Below are positions 14,274-21,113 of a stretch of DNA of 24,290 nucleotides, one piece after another. The position numbers and the translations under genes were made by a program. Source of the DNA: UBA9676 sp036522155 (GTDB lineage: Bacteria > Actinomycetota > Actinomycetes > Streptosporangiales > Streptosporangiaceae); the NCBI GenBank assembly GCA_036522155.1, contig DATDGI010000096.1, positions 1 through 24,290 of the forward strand, written 5' to 3'. Position 1 is the first letter of the stretch. The number at the start of each line of letters is the position of its first letter. The notes under the pieces are model-generated. The model ran no database searches, had not been told where the DNA came from, and saw only the letters and a program-made list of their open reading frames with translations.

Positions 14274-15580
14274 CCTCTCCCGACCCGACCCCGCCGCCGT
14301 CGGCCGCGGGCCGCGCCCCGCCCGCCAGCCCGCCGCCCGGCCCCGGGGTCCGGCTCGGCCTGCGCGCCAACCTGGCCCAGTTCTCGCTGCTGGTGGCGGT
14401 CAACGCCCTGGTCGGCGGCACCCTGGGCCAGGAGCGCACCGTTGTCCCGCTGCTGGCGGAGCGGACCTTCCACCTGGCCGCGTTCAGCAGCGCGCTCACG
14501 TTCATCCTGGCCTTCGGCGCGGTCAAGGCGGTCACCAACTTCTTCGCCGGCACCCTGTCGGACCAGCTGGGGCGCAAGCCCGTGCTGGTCGCTGGGTGGC
14601 TGGTGGCGCTGCCGATCCCGCCGCTGCTGATCTGGGCGCCGGCCTGGGGCTGGGTGGTGGCCGCGAACGTGCTGCTGGGGGTCAACCAGGGCCTCACCTG
14701 GTCCACCACCGTGATCATGAAGATCGACCTGGCCGGCCCCGCCCGCCGCGGCCTGGCCATGGGCCTGAACGAGGCGGCCGGTTACGGAGCGGTGGCCATC
14801 ACCGCCCTGGCCACCGGCTACCTGGCCGCCGCCTACGGGCTGCGCCCGGCCCCGTTCCTGCTCGGCGCGGCCTACATCGCCCTGGGCCTGGGCCTGTCCG
14901 CCGCCGCCGTCAGGGAAACCCGGGGCCACGCCCGGCACGAGGCCGCCGCTCACGTGCCCGCGGCCGGTCACCTGGGCGCTCACCTGACCACCCGCCAGGT
15001 CGCCCGGCTGACCAGCTTCTCCGAACCGGCCCTGTCCGCCGCCTGCCAGGCGGGCATGGTCAACAACCTCAACGACGGCGTCGCCTGGGGCCTGTTCCCG
15101 ATCCTGTTCGCCCGGCACGGCCTGACCGTCAGCCAGATCGGCATCCTGGCCGCCCTGTACCCCGCCGTCTGGGGCGCCGGGCAGCTGGCCACCGGCGCGC
15201 TGTCCGACCGGATCGGCCGCAAATGGCTCATCGCGGCCGGGATGGGGGTGCAGGGCGCCGCGATCGCCATGACCGCCCTGGGCGTCACCTTCGCCGCCTG
15301 GGCGGTGGCCGCCGTGCTGCTCGGCGCGGGCACGGCCATGGTCTACCCCACCCTGCTCGCCGCCATCGGCGACGTCGCCCACCCCACCTGGCGGGCCAGG
15401 TCGGTGGGGGTGTACCGGCTCTGGCGCGACGGCGGGTTCGCCGTCGGTGCCCTGCTGGCGGGCGTGCTCGCCGACGCCTTCGGCATCCTGGTGGCCATCT
15501 GGGTCGTCGCCGCCCTGACCGCCGCCTCCGGCCTCGTCGTCGCGGTGCGCATGTACGAGACCCGGCGCAAACCAGCCTGA
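14270..15580 (+). CDS. MFS transporter of the ArsR-rhodanese operon
   Basis: A 436-residue major facilitator protein with about 12 hydrophobic segments. The MFS loop motif occurs in both halves: GTLSDQLGRKPVLVAGW near residues 92-108 and GALSDRIGRKWLIAAG near 305-320. An early segment, LVGGTLGQERTVVPLLAER, has an uncommon charged E-R pair near the first helix. The N-terminal 25 residues are Pro-rich. The GTG start overlaps the MBL stop (GTGA), so it is translationally coupled to the sulfur-type enzyme. Context suggests uptake or export of a sulfur compound (for example thiosulfate, sulfite or an organosulfur product), but the substrate cannot be read from sequence. The operon ends here. Confidence 0.85.
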   Translation: MTSPDPTPPPSAAGRAPPASPPPGPGVRLGLRANLAQFSLLVAVNALVGGTLGQERTVVPLLAERTFHLAAFSSALTFILAFGAVKAVTNFFAGTLSDQLGRKPVLVAGWLVALPIPPLLIWAPAWGWVVAANVLLGVNQGLTWSTTVIMKIDLAGPARRGLAMGLNEAAGYGAVAITALATGYLAAAYGLRPAPFLLGAAYIALGLGLSAAAVRETRGHARHEAAAHVPAAGHLGAHLTTRQVARLTSFSEPALSAACQAGMVNNLNDGVAWGLFPILFARHGLTVSQIGILAALYPAVWGAGQLATGALSDRIGRKWLIAAGMGVQGAAIAMTALGVTFAAWAVAAVLLGAGTAMVYPTLLAAIGDVAHPTWRARSVGVYRLWRDGGFAVGALLAGVLADAFGILVAIWVVAALTAASGLVVAVRMYETRRKPA

Positions 15581-15633
15581 TCTGGGGCACGGCCGCGGCC
15601 GGCACCGGGTCACCGGCGCTCCCGCCCAGGCGG

Positions 15634-15663
15634 GGCCCGCCGGCCGGCCCCACGGGGCGGGCC
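15634..15663 (+). terminator. Terminator candidate after the MFS gene
   Basis: GGCCCGCC (15634-15641) pairs with GGCGGGCC (15656-15663), an 8-bp stem with a 14-base loop, followed shortly by TCTTT. It lies 53 bases after the MFS stop and before the BlaI promoter, a sensible place to end the operon. Confidence 0.4.
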
Positions 15664-15691
15664 GCCTCTTTCGCGGGCATTCACCCCGGGT

Positions 15692-15697
15692 TAGAGT
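15692..15697 (+). promoter_or_regulatory. -10 box of a leaderless blaI promoter
   Basis: TAGAGT fits TANNNT and ends 6 bases before the GTG at 15704, with no SD site between. Only a weak -35 (TTTCGC, 15669-15674, spacer 17) was seen. No clear BlaI TACA/TGTA operator was recognised. Confidence 0.5.
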
Positions 15698-15703
15698 GAC
15701 GCG

Positions 15704-16069
15704 GTGAGACGACTGGGTGAGCTCGAGCGGGCCATCATGGACGTGCTCTGGGAGAGCACCGAGCCATTGACCGTGCGTCAGGTCGGGGCCGGGCTGACCG
15801 ACCGTGACCTTGCCCATACCACGGTGATGACGGTGCTCGACCGGCTGGCGAAAAAGGGGTTCGCGCGGCGGCAGCGGGACGGCCGGGCCTGGCGTTACCG
15901 TGCGGCGGCGGACCGGGAAGCGTACGTTACCGAGTTGATGCTGCACGCACTGGATCAGACGGGTGATAGGTCGGCCGCGCTCGCGAGTTTCGCGCGCCGC
16001 GTGTCGGACGCCGAGGCGCAGGTGCTGCGCCGGGCGCTGGAATCACTCGGAGAGATCGACCGGGACTGA
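15704..16069 (+). CDS. BlaI/MecI-family transcriptional repressor
   Basis: The 121-residue protein has the family start LGELERAIMDVLWESTEPLTVRQV, the recognition helix region DLAHTTVMTVLDRLAKKGFARRQRDGRAWRYRA (helix plus wing), and a C-terminal dimerisation helix pair ending LRRALESLGEIDRD. BlaI-type repressors bind as dimers and are released when a partner membrane protease cleaves them; the partner gene (M56 type) follows after 6 bases. The GTG start fits both the family N-terminus and the 6-base spacing to TAGAGT. No beta-lactamase gene is adjacent, so the regulated targets lie elsewhere, as with mycobacterial BlaI. Confidence 0.92.
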   Translation: MRRLGELERAIMDVLWESTEPLTVRQVGAGLTDRDLAHTTVMTVLDRLAKKGFARRQRDGRAWRYRAAADREAYVTELMLHALDQTGDRSAALASFARRVSDAEAQVLRRALESLGEIDRD

Positions 16070-16075
16070 TCCTTC

Positions 16076-17017
16076 GTGTTCCCCCCTGTTCTTGTCCTGG
16101 CCGCCGTCGCCGTGGGCACCATCCCCGGGGCGGCGGCCCTGCTGTCCGCTCGCTGGCCGTACCGGTCACCGGCCGCGGCGATCCTGCTCTGGCAGGCGCT
16201 CGGGCTCAGCTGGGGGCTGGCGGCGGTGGGCGCGCTGGCCGGTCTCGGCGCCCGGCCGGCCGGGTGGGGGGTGGCCGGCGGAGCACTGACCGGGGCCGCC
16301 GATGCGGCCCGCGCTGCCGCGCTCGGCTCCGGCCCGGCCCTGCTGGCCGCGGTCGCACGGCTGGTCTTCCTCGCGGCGGGCGCTGCCCTCCTGGCCCTGC
16401 TCTGCTGGGTGCTGCTGGCCGCTTCCGCGGCGGTCGTGATGGCCCGGCGGCGGCACCGGGCACTGCTCCGCCTGCTCGCCCACGGTGACCCGAAGGTGCC
16501 GGGTGCGCTGGTGGTGGACAGCCCGGCCGCGGCGGCCTACTGCGTGCCCGGGCTGCGCTCCCAGATCGTGGTCAGCGCGGGCACCCTGGATCTGCTGGAC
16601 GCGGCCGAACTGGCGGCGGTGCTCGCGCACGAGCGGGCCCATCTGCGGGCACGGCACGATCTTGTGCTGCTGCCGTTCAGCGCCCTGGGCCGTGCCTTTC
16701 CCCGCTGCCGGCTCGTCCGCCAGGCGCACGGCAGTGTCGCGCTGCTGGTGGAGATGCTCGCCGATGACCGGGCGCTGCGGCACCGGCCGGCCCGGGAACT
16801 GGCGACCGCGCTGATCCGGGTGGGGGCGTCCGGCGCGGGCCCGGCGCCGTCTGGGGCGCTGGCCGTGGTTCAGGCCCCGGATGGGGAGACCGCGGCCCGG
16901 GTGGCCCGGCTGCTGGTGCCCGCGCCCCCACTCCCGGCTCCGGCGCTGGCGCTGATCTGCGCGGCCGCCGCGGTGCTGGTCGCGGTCCCGGTCGGCCTGC
17001 TGCTCCTGCCCTGGTGA
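16076..17017 (+). CDS. M56-family membrane metallopeptidase, BlaR1-like without sensor domain
   Basis: The 313-residue protein has hydrophobic segments at about 1-25, 30-60, 85-125 and a final one at about 290-312. The zinc-protease motif HERAH (His185, Glu186, His189) lies in VLAHERAHLRARHD, and LVEMLADDRAL follows as the likely third-ligand region. The segment PGLRSQIVVSAGTLDLL is typical of M56 peptidases. It is about half the length of BlaR1 and lacks the extracellular penicillin-binding sensor, so it cannot bind beta-lactams in the BlaR1 way. Its partner is most likely the BlaI-type repressor 6 bases upstream. No SD site is evident before the GTG. It converges with the AlaX-like gene 6 bases away. 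Confidence 0.87.
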   Translation: MFPPVLVLAAVAVGTIPGAAALLSARWPYRSPAAAILLWQALGLSWGLAAVGALAGLGARPAGWGVAGGALTGAADAARAAALGSGPALLAAVARLVFLAAGAALLALLCWVLLAASAAVVMARRRHRALLRLLAHGDPKVPGALVVDSPAAAAYCVPGLRSQIVVSAGTLDLLDAAELAAVLAHERAHLRARHDLVLLPFSALGRAFPRCRLVRQAHGSVALLVEMLADDRALRHRPARELATALIRVGASGAGPAPSGALAVVQAPDGETAARVARLLVPAPPLPAPALALICAAAAVLVAVPVGLLLLPW

Positions 17018-17023
17018 CGACGG

Positions 17024-17758
17024 TCAGGCGTCGGAAACCCTGATCCGCAGCCGGCGGAACCCCCTGCCCTTGTTCTCGATCTTGACGACCTCGATCCGGC
17101 CGACCTGCCGCGTGGAGGCGACGTGGGTGCCGCCGTCGGCCTGCTGGTCCAGGCCGACGATGTCGATAATCCGGACCTCCTTGACCTCGGGCGGGACCAG
17201 GTTGGTGGCGGTGCGGATGATGTCGGGCAGGGCGAACGCCTCGTCCCGGGGCAGGACCCGCACGTCGATCCGCCGGTCGGCGGCCACCTCGGTGTTGCAC
17301 GCCGCCTCGACCGCCTCACGGAAGCCGGGCGGCACCTCGGGCAGGTTGAAGTCCATCCGGGCCGTGAGCGGCTCCATGTTCCCGCCGGTGACCAGCGCGC
17401 CGAAGTCCCGGAAGACCACTCCGCAGAGCACGTGCAGGCCGGAGTGGGTGCGCATGAGAGCGGTCCGGCGCTCGTCCTCCACCGCGCCGCGCACCACCGT
17501 GCCTACCGGTGGCAGTGGGTCGCCCTCGGCCGGGATCAGGTAGAGGTCGTCACCCTTCCTGGCGTCCACGATGCGGGTCTGCACCCCGCCCCAGAGCAGC
17601 ACACCGTGGTCCGGCGGCTGCCCGCCGCCACCGGGGTAGAACGCGGAGGTGTCCAGCACGATGCCGTCGGGCCCGGCGGCCAGGACGGCCGCGTCCCAGT
17701 CGCGCAATGTCTGATCGTCAAGTTCTAGCCGGTGGGTGCGCCAGGAAGCCTCACTCAT
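17024..17758 (-). CDS. AlaX-type alanyl-tRNA editing protein
   Basis: The 244-residue protein resembles the stand-alone editing domain of alanyl-tRNA synthetase, which hydrolyses Ser- or Gly-tRNA(Ala) in the cytosol. Visible: LDTSAFYPGGGGQPPDHG (about 35-52), the zinc motif HxxxH in RTHSGLH (His105, His109), GGNMEPLTARMDF, and DQQADGGTHVASTRQVG. At the second zinc motif the usual CxxxH is Asp208-x3-His212, so Cys is replaced by Asp, a variant I recall in part of the AlaX family. There is no aminoacylation domain. The ATG start has TAGGCT ending 6 bases upstream and no SD site, so it is probably its own leaderless transcript. Confidence 0.88.
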   Translation of the reverse strand: MSEASWRTHRLELDDQTLRDWDAAVLAAGPDGIVLDTSAFYPGGGGQPPDHGVLLWGGVQTRIVDARKGDDLYLIPAEGDPLPPVGTVVRGAVEDERRTALMRTHSGLHVLCGVVFRDFGALVTGGNMEPLTARMDFNLPEVPPGFREAVEAACNTEVAADRRIDVRVLPRDEAFALPDIIRTATNLVPPEVKEVRIIDIVGLDQQADGGTHVASTRQVGRIEVVKIENKGRGFRRLRIRVSDA

Positions 17759-17764
17759 GACGGC

Positions 17765-17770
17765 AGCCTA
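17765..17770 (-). promoter_or_regulatory. -10 box of a leaderless promoter for the AlaX-like gene
   Basis: On the minus strand TAGGCT (17770 to 17765) ends 6 bases before the ATG at 17758. It is the same hexamer and spacing as before purD. No SD site lies between. Confidence 0.5.
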
Positions 17771-17800
17771 CTGCTGACGCCCGGGACCGGCGGCCCGTGC

Positions 17801-18133
17801 TTACCAGGGCCCGTACGGCCCCGAACTCGACCCCCGCCGGAACTCCTTGACCTTGGGCCGGACGTCGGTGAGGTAGATGGCGGCGGCGACAAAGGCGATG
17901 ATCGGCAGGATCGAGATCAGCGTCACGCTGTAGGCCAGGCTGGCCAGCCCGATGACGGCCGCCACCCCGGTGATGATCAGCCAGATCGGCTTGGTCTGCT
18001 TGCCCGCTGCCGGAAAGGCCCCCGTCGGCCGGCGCAGGGTGTCGATGAAGGCCCACGCTTCGGCGACGAAGGCCGCCGCCATGAGCACTTCGAAGAACCA
18101 CGACAAGGGGGTCAGCGCCCCGGACCACAGCAC
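17801..18133 (-). CDS. DUF2516 family membrane protein
   Basis: This 110-residue protein has about three hydrophobic segments (near 8-28, 50-70 and 72-90). The family features KQTKPIWLIITGVA, YLTDVRPKVKEF and a GPYGPW end are characteristic of DUF2516, a small actinobacterial membrane family of unknown function. Order and neighbours match Mycobacterium Rv0474 (HTH), Rv0475 (hbhA), Rv0476 (this family). The GTG at 18133 has TAGTCT ending 6 bases upstream, so the gene seems to have its own leaderless promoter despite following the HBHA-like gene by 79 bases. No catalytic residues are apparent. Confidence 0.85.
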   Translation of the reverse strand: MLWSGALTPLSWFFEVLMAAAFVAEAWAFIDTLRRPTGAFPAAGKQTKPIWLIITGVAAVIGLASLAYSVTLISILPIIAFVAAAIYLTDVRPKVKEFRRGSSSGPYGPW

Positions 18134-18139
18134 GGCCCC

Positions 18140-18145
18140 AGACTA
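18140..18145 (-). promoter_or_regulatory. -10 box of a leaderless promoter for the DUF2516 gene
   Basis: Minus-strand TAGTCT (18145 to 18140) ends 6 bases before the GTG at 18133, with no SD site between. It supports both the start and a separate transcript within the Xre-HBHA-DUF2516 block. Confidence 0.5.
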
Positions 18146-18212
18146 TCCGGTCCGGGCGGTGGATATGCGCGGGAGCGGATCAGTCGCCCGGACCGGGCAG
18201 AGCCCGCTGGCG

Positions 18213-18533
18213 TCAGTCCTTCGCCGTGCGCGGGTGGCTGCTCCTGCCGTTCAGCGCGCCCCGGCCGTGGGTGGCCTCGCCGCTGATGGCCCGCTTCCCC
18301 CGCCGGGCCAGCTTGTCGTACTCGGTCACCGCCCGTGCCCGGGCGGTCTGCACCACCTCGGTGGCGCGGGCGGACAGCGTGACCACCGAGGTCTCCGCGC
18401 GCCACCGGGCGAACCGGCCCGGCAGTTCCCGCAGCGTCTCGGTGGCGAGCACACCGGCCCCCGCCGCCGCATGCACGGGCTTCCTGTCAGCCAGCTTGCG
18501 CATCTCGTTCCGGACATCAATGGTGGGACTCAT
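18213..18533 (-). CDS. Short HBHA-like protein
   Basis: This 106-residue protein resembles the N-terminal half of mycobacterial heparin-binding hemagglutinin: a start region KPVHAAAGAGVLATETLRELPGRF (compare [21 protein letters not shown]) and a helix RARAVTEYDKLARRGKRAIS (compare TSRYNELVERGEAAL). It is predicted largely helical. It is about half the HbhA length and lacks the long lysine/alanine/proline tail that binds heparan sulfate; the end is only moderately basic (GRGALNGRSSHPRTAKD), so an adhesin role should not be assumed. I chose the ATG at 18533 because AAGGTGA lies 8 bases upstream; a GTG at 18545 would add four residues. The Xre-type regulator gene is 44 bases upstream, probably in one transcript. 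Confidence 0.7.
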   Translation of the reverse strand: MSPTIDVRNEMRKLADRKPVHAAAGAGVLATETLRELPGRFARWRAETSVVTLSARATEVVQTARARAVTEYDKLARRGKRAISGEATHGRGALNGRSSHPRTAKD

Positions 18534-18577
18534 TGCCGATGTCACCTTCCCGGCCTGCCGCTGGGCAGGCCTGTTGC

Positions 18578-19078
18578 CTACTGCTCCGGCCCTTCCTGGC
18601 CGGCGCTCGCCAGTTCTGCCTCGTTCTCGTGGCCGGTTACGGCGGCCACGCCCTCCCCCTCGCCGTCACCCAGATCGCTGGCGTCCGCGGCCGCGTCCAC
18701 GTCCGCCCCGGGCTCGGCCTCGGACTCCCGGGTGTCCAGCGCGGTTTCCCGGCGGAACGATTCGTAGATCTCCAGCAGCACCTGCTTCTGGCGCTCGGCC
18801 AGTTCCGGGTCGGCCAGCACCGCGGCCCGCACCCCGGAATCCGGCCCGCGTTCCTCCAGGATTCCCGCCTGCACGTACAGCACCTCGGCCGAGATGCGCA
18901 GGCCCTTGGCGATCTGCTGCAGGATTTCGGCGCTCGGCCGCCGCAGCCCCCGCTCAATCTGGCTGAGATACGGGTTGGACACCCCCGCCGCCGATGCGAG
19001 CTGGCGCAGCGAAATCTTCGCCTGCTCGCGCTGTTCGCGGATGTACTGCCCGATCGAGCTGACGTTTACCGGACTCAC
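18578..19078 (-). CDS. Xre-type helix-turn-helix regulator (Rv0474-like)
   Basis: The 166-residue protein has one Cro/C1-type domain at about 9-65: IGQYIREQREQAKISLRQLASAAGVSNPYLSQIERGLRRPS, then ILQQIAKGLRISAEVLYVQAGIL. A helical stretch follows (LADPELAERQKQVLLEIYESFRRE), and the last ~50 residues are very acidic (Glu/Asp/Ala). It corresponds in position and type to Mycobacterium Rv0474. The GTG at 19078 is chosen because the minus-strand hexamer TTGACT ends 6 bases upstream; a TTG at 19090 is the alternative. Three copies of TTGCAAGCA lie 21-50 bases upstream, so autoregulation is likely. It probably leads the HBHA-like gene. Confidence 0.85.
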   Translation of the reverse strand: MSPVNVSSIGQYIREQREQAKISLRQLASAAGVSNPYLSQIERGLRRPSAEILQQIAKGLRISAEVLYVQAGILEERGPDSGVRAAVLADPELAERQKQVLLEIYESFRRETALDTRESEAEPGADVDAAADASDLGDGEGEGVAAVTGHENEAELASAGQEGPEQ

Positions 19079-19098
19079 CGGCCCAGTCAATCAGGTCC

Positions 19099-19128
19099 TG
19101 CTTGCAATTGCAAGCACGGTTGCAAGCA
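19099..19128. promoter_or_regulatory. Triple TTGCAAGCA operator, including an 18-bp perfect palindrome
   Basis: TGCTTGCAATTGCAAGCA (19099-19116) is a perfect palindrome made of two inverted TTGCAAGCA 9-mers. A third copy (19120-19128) is a direct repeat offset by 12 bases. All lie in the 60-base gap before the Xre-type regulator gene. A -35-like TTGCAA on the minus strand (19113-19108) is 17 bases from the -10-like TTGACT (19090-19085), so a bound protein would cover the promoter. Confidence 0.6.
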
Positions 19129-19138
19129 CCCGCCACGG

Positions 19139-20125
19139 TCACCCGTGCTGCGGGCCGACGGGCGGCAGGCCGCCGGGCAGGACCGGCCGCACCTGCCCCA
19201 CGATCTGGCCCCCACCGTGCACCGGCACGCTCCCGATCCGGTCCAGGGCGGTGGCATCGGCGCCGGCCCACACATCCGTGCGCAGCCCCCTGAGCAGCGC
19301 AACGGCCAGTGCGGGCAGCGCCCGCGGAGACCCGTCCTCGATCTTGATCGCGGCCGCCCAGCCGTCGGCCAGCGCGAAGGCCAGCACGCCCTCTGCTCCG
19401 GACTTCACCAGCAGCCCCCGCACCGCCCCCATCAGCGCGCTTTCCGGCCGGTTTGTCCCTGCGGTCCAGTGCGGGTAGGCGCGCATGCCGTCGGCCACCT
19501 GCCGTTCGGCCGATCCCGGCGCGGCCAGGACCATGCTCCGGTAAGCACGGGCCAGCCCGGCCAGGGACAGGGCGAACAGCGGCGCGGCGCAGCCGTCCAC
19601 GCCGGCCGCGGTCACCGTCTCCCCGGACAGGCTCTCCACCGTCTGCCTGATCTGCTGCTGCAGCGGATGCGCCGGCTCCAGGTAACTATCGGTCGGCCAG
19701 CCGGCGGCGGCACAGGCGGCGAGCATGGCCGCGTGCTTGCCCGAGCAGTTCATGTGGATCCGGTCGGCCTGGCCGCCTTCGCGCAGGTACTGGCGCTGGG
19801 CCCGGTCATCAATCGGGAGGCCAGGCGGGCAGCGCAGGGCGTCCTCGGCCAGCCCCGCCCCGGCCAGAATCTCGCGCACCCCGGTGACGTGGAACGGTTC
19901 GCCGGAGTGGCTGGCGGCGGCCAGCGCGACCAGGGGGCCGTCCAGCCGCAGCCCGGCCCGGAGCATCCCGGCAGCCTGCATCGGCTTGTTGGCCGAGCGC
20001 GGGAACATCGGCGTGGCCACCGCGCCCGCCCGCAGCACCACGTCCCCGCCCGGATCGAGCACCACCAGCGCACCCCGGTGCCGGGATTCGGCAAAACCTG
20101 ACCGGATCACCTCGGCCAGGATCAC
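19139..20125 (-). CDS. Asparaginase of the Rhizobium etli (asparaginase II) type
   Basis: The 328-residue enzyme hydrolyses L-asparagine to aspartate and ammonia. It belongs to the class structurally related to serine beta-lactamases and glutaminases rather than the E. coli AnsA/AnsB fold. Motifs: SxxK as Ser44-Ala-Asn-Lys47 in PRSANKPMQ, ASHSGEPFH (Ser72/Ser74), MNCSGKHAAML with Cys127 and Lys130, and VDGCAAP with Cys179. The last three match the zinc-site Cys-Lys-Cys of the R. etli enzyme. LLVKSGAEGV carries the later conserved lysine. The GTG start has GAGGA about 5 bases upstream. It lies 7 bases after the BKACE gene, so the two are probably co-transcribed; no asparagine transporter is nearby. 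Confidence 0.9.
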   Translation of the reverse strand: MILAEVIRSGFAESRHRGALVVLDPGGDVVLRAGAVATPMFPRSANKPMQAAGMLRAGLRLDGPLVALAAASHSGEPFHVTGVREILAGAGLAEDALRCPPGLPIDDRAQRQYLREGGQADRIHMNCSGKHAAMLAACAAAGWPTDSYLEPAHPLQQQIRQTVESLSGETVTAAGVDGCAAPLFALSLAGLARAYRSMVLAAPGSAERQVADGMRAYPHWTAGTNRPESALMGAVRGLLVKSGAEGVLAFALADGWAAAIKIEDGSPRALPALAVALLRGLRTDVWAGADATALDRIGSVPVHGGGQIVGQVRPVLPGGLPPVGPQHG

Positions 20126-20132
20126 CGGATCC

Positions 20133-21008
20133 TCAGCGACGGCCGGTCACCCCCAGCAGGGCGCGAGCCTGGCCGGGCGTCAGCGGCGGCCGCTGCGCCA
20201 GACCCGCCAGGGTGGCCGCGCGCTCGACCAGTTCGGCGTTGCCGGTGACCGGCCGGCCACGAGCGAAGCTGGTGGTGTCCTCCATCCCCACCCGCAGGTG
20301 GCCACCGGCCGCCAGGGCGGCGAACATGACCGGCAGGGTGGTCCGGCCGATCCCGGTCGCCGACCACGTCGCCCCGGCCGGCAGCGCCGAGACCGCCTGG
20401 ACCAGGGTGGCGGCGTCGCCCGGCATGCCGCCCGGGACTCCCATCACCAGGTCGCAGTGAACGTGGCCGCCGTGCGGGGCGCCGAGGTCGGCCAGCAGCC
20501 GGTGCAGGGTGGCCACGTGGCCGAGGTCGAACAGCTCGAACTCCGGCACTACCCCAAGTTCCTGGGTCCGCGCGTACAGCTCACGGATGAACGGCCACGG
20601 ATTGCTGAACACCTCGTCGCCGAAGTTGACCGTGCCGCAGGTGAGCGAGCAGGCATCAGGTGCGGCGCCGAGCACCGCGAGCCTGCTCTCGAAGCCGTCG
20701 CTGACGGCGCCGCCGGTGGATAGCTGCACGATCAGGTCGGTGCCCTCCCGTAGAGCGGCGACCGTGTCGGTGAGCCGTCCCAGGTCCAGCGTTGGCTGGG
20801 CCTCGGCGTCCCGGATGTGCACGTGGATGACCGCCGCCCCGGCGGCCTGGCACTCCTTGGCCGCGGTCACCAGCTCGTCCAGGGTTACCGGCAGGGCGGG
20901 CACGTCGGCCTTGCGCGATTCGGCGCCGGTGGGCGCCACGGTGATCAGCGTCCCGTCCCGGGAGGTGACGGTGCCGGACGGCGGGCGGCTGGCGGGCATG
21001 TTCGTCAT
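20133..21008 (-). CDS. BKACE family beta-keto acid cleavage enzyme (DUF849)
   Basis: Members are zinc-dependent TIM barrels that condense a beta-keto acid with acetyl-CoA and split it into acetoacetate and a CoA thioester; 3-keto-5-aminohexanoate cleavage (Kce, lysine fermentation) is the founding case. The 291-residue protein has TVAPTGAESRKADVPALPVT, zinc ligands His62 and His64 in AAVIHVHIRD, QLSTGG, GTVNFGDEVF, VPEFELFDLGH, and a late GMEDTTSF with the likely ligand Glu. The substrate cannot be read from sequence. I chose the ATG at 21008; a TTG at 21038 would add ten unconserved residues. It lies between an asparaginase and a TIM-barrel isomerase gene, suggesting a small catabolic group. 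Confidence 0.88.
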   Translation of the reverse strand: MTNMPASRPPSGTVTSRDGTLITVAPTGAESRKADVPALPVTLDELVTAAKECQAAGAAVIHVHIRDAEAQPTLDLGRLTDTVAALREGTDLIVQLSTGGAVSDGFESRLAVLGAAPDACSLTCGTVNFGDEVFSNPWPFIRELYARTQELGVVPEFELFDLGHVATLHRLLADLGAPHGGHVHCDLVMGVPGGMPGDAATLVQAVSALPAGATWSATGIGRTTLPVMFAALAAGGHLRVGMEDTTSFARGRPVTGNAELVERAATLAGLAQRPPLTPGQARALLGVTGRR

Positions 21009-21113
21009 GATCCGCAGGATGCCCCTATCCGCGGCCAATCGTCCAGCGGGTCCCCTTCGGCCGGGTCCTGTTCAGCGGACCCGGCCGAGCGGGCCGGCTC
21101 AGCACCAGGCCGG

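Noticed and set aside
11330..15580. Arsenic resistance operon
   Set aside because: ArsR plus methyltransferase suggested it, but there is no arsB/acr3 or arsC, the transporter is MFS, no typical ArsM cysteine pattern is recognised, and the rhodanese domains point to sulfur.
13754..15946. 730-codon minus-strand open frame opposite the MBL and MFS genes
   Set aside because: It lies antisense to two clearly recognised genes, is low-complexity (Gly/Arg/Gln/Pro/His), and has no domain; typical of GC-rich shadow frames.
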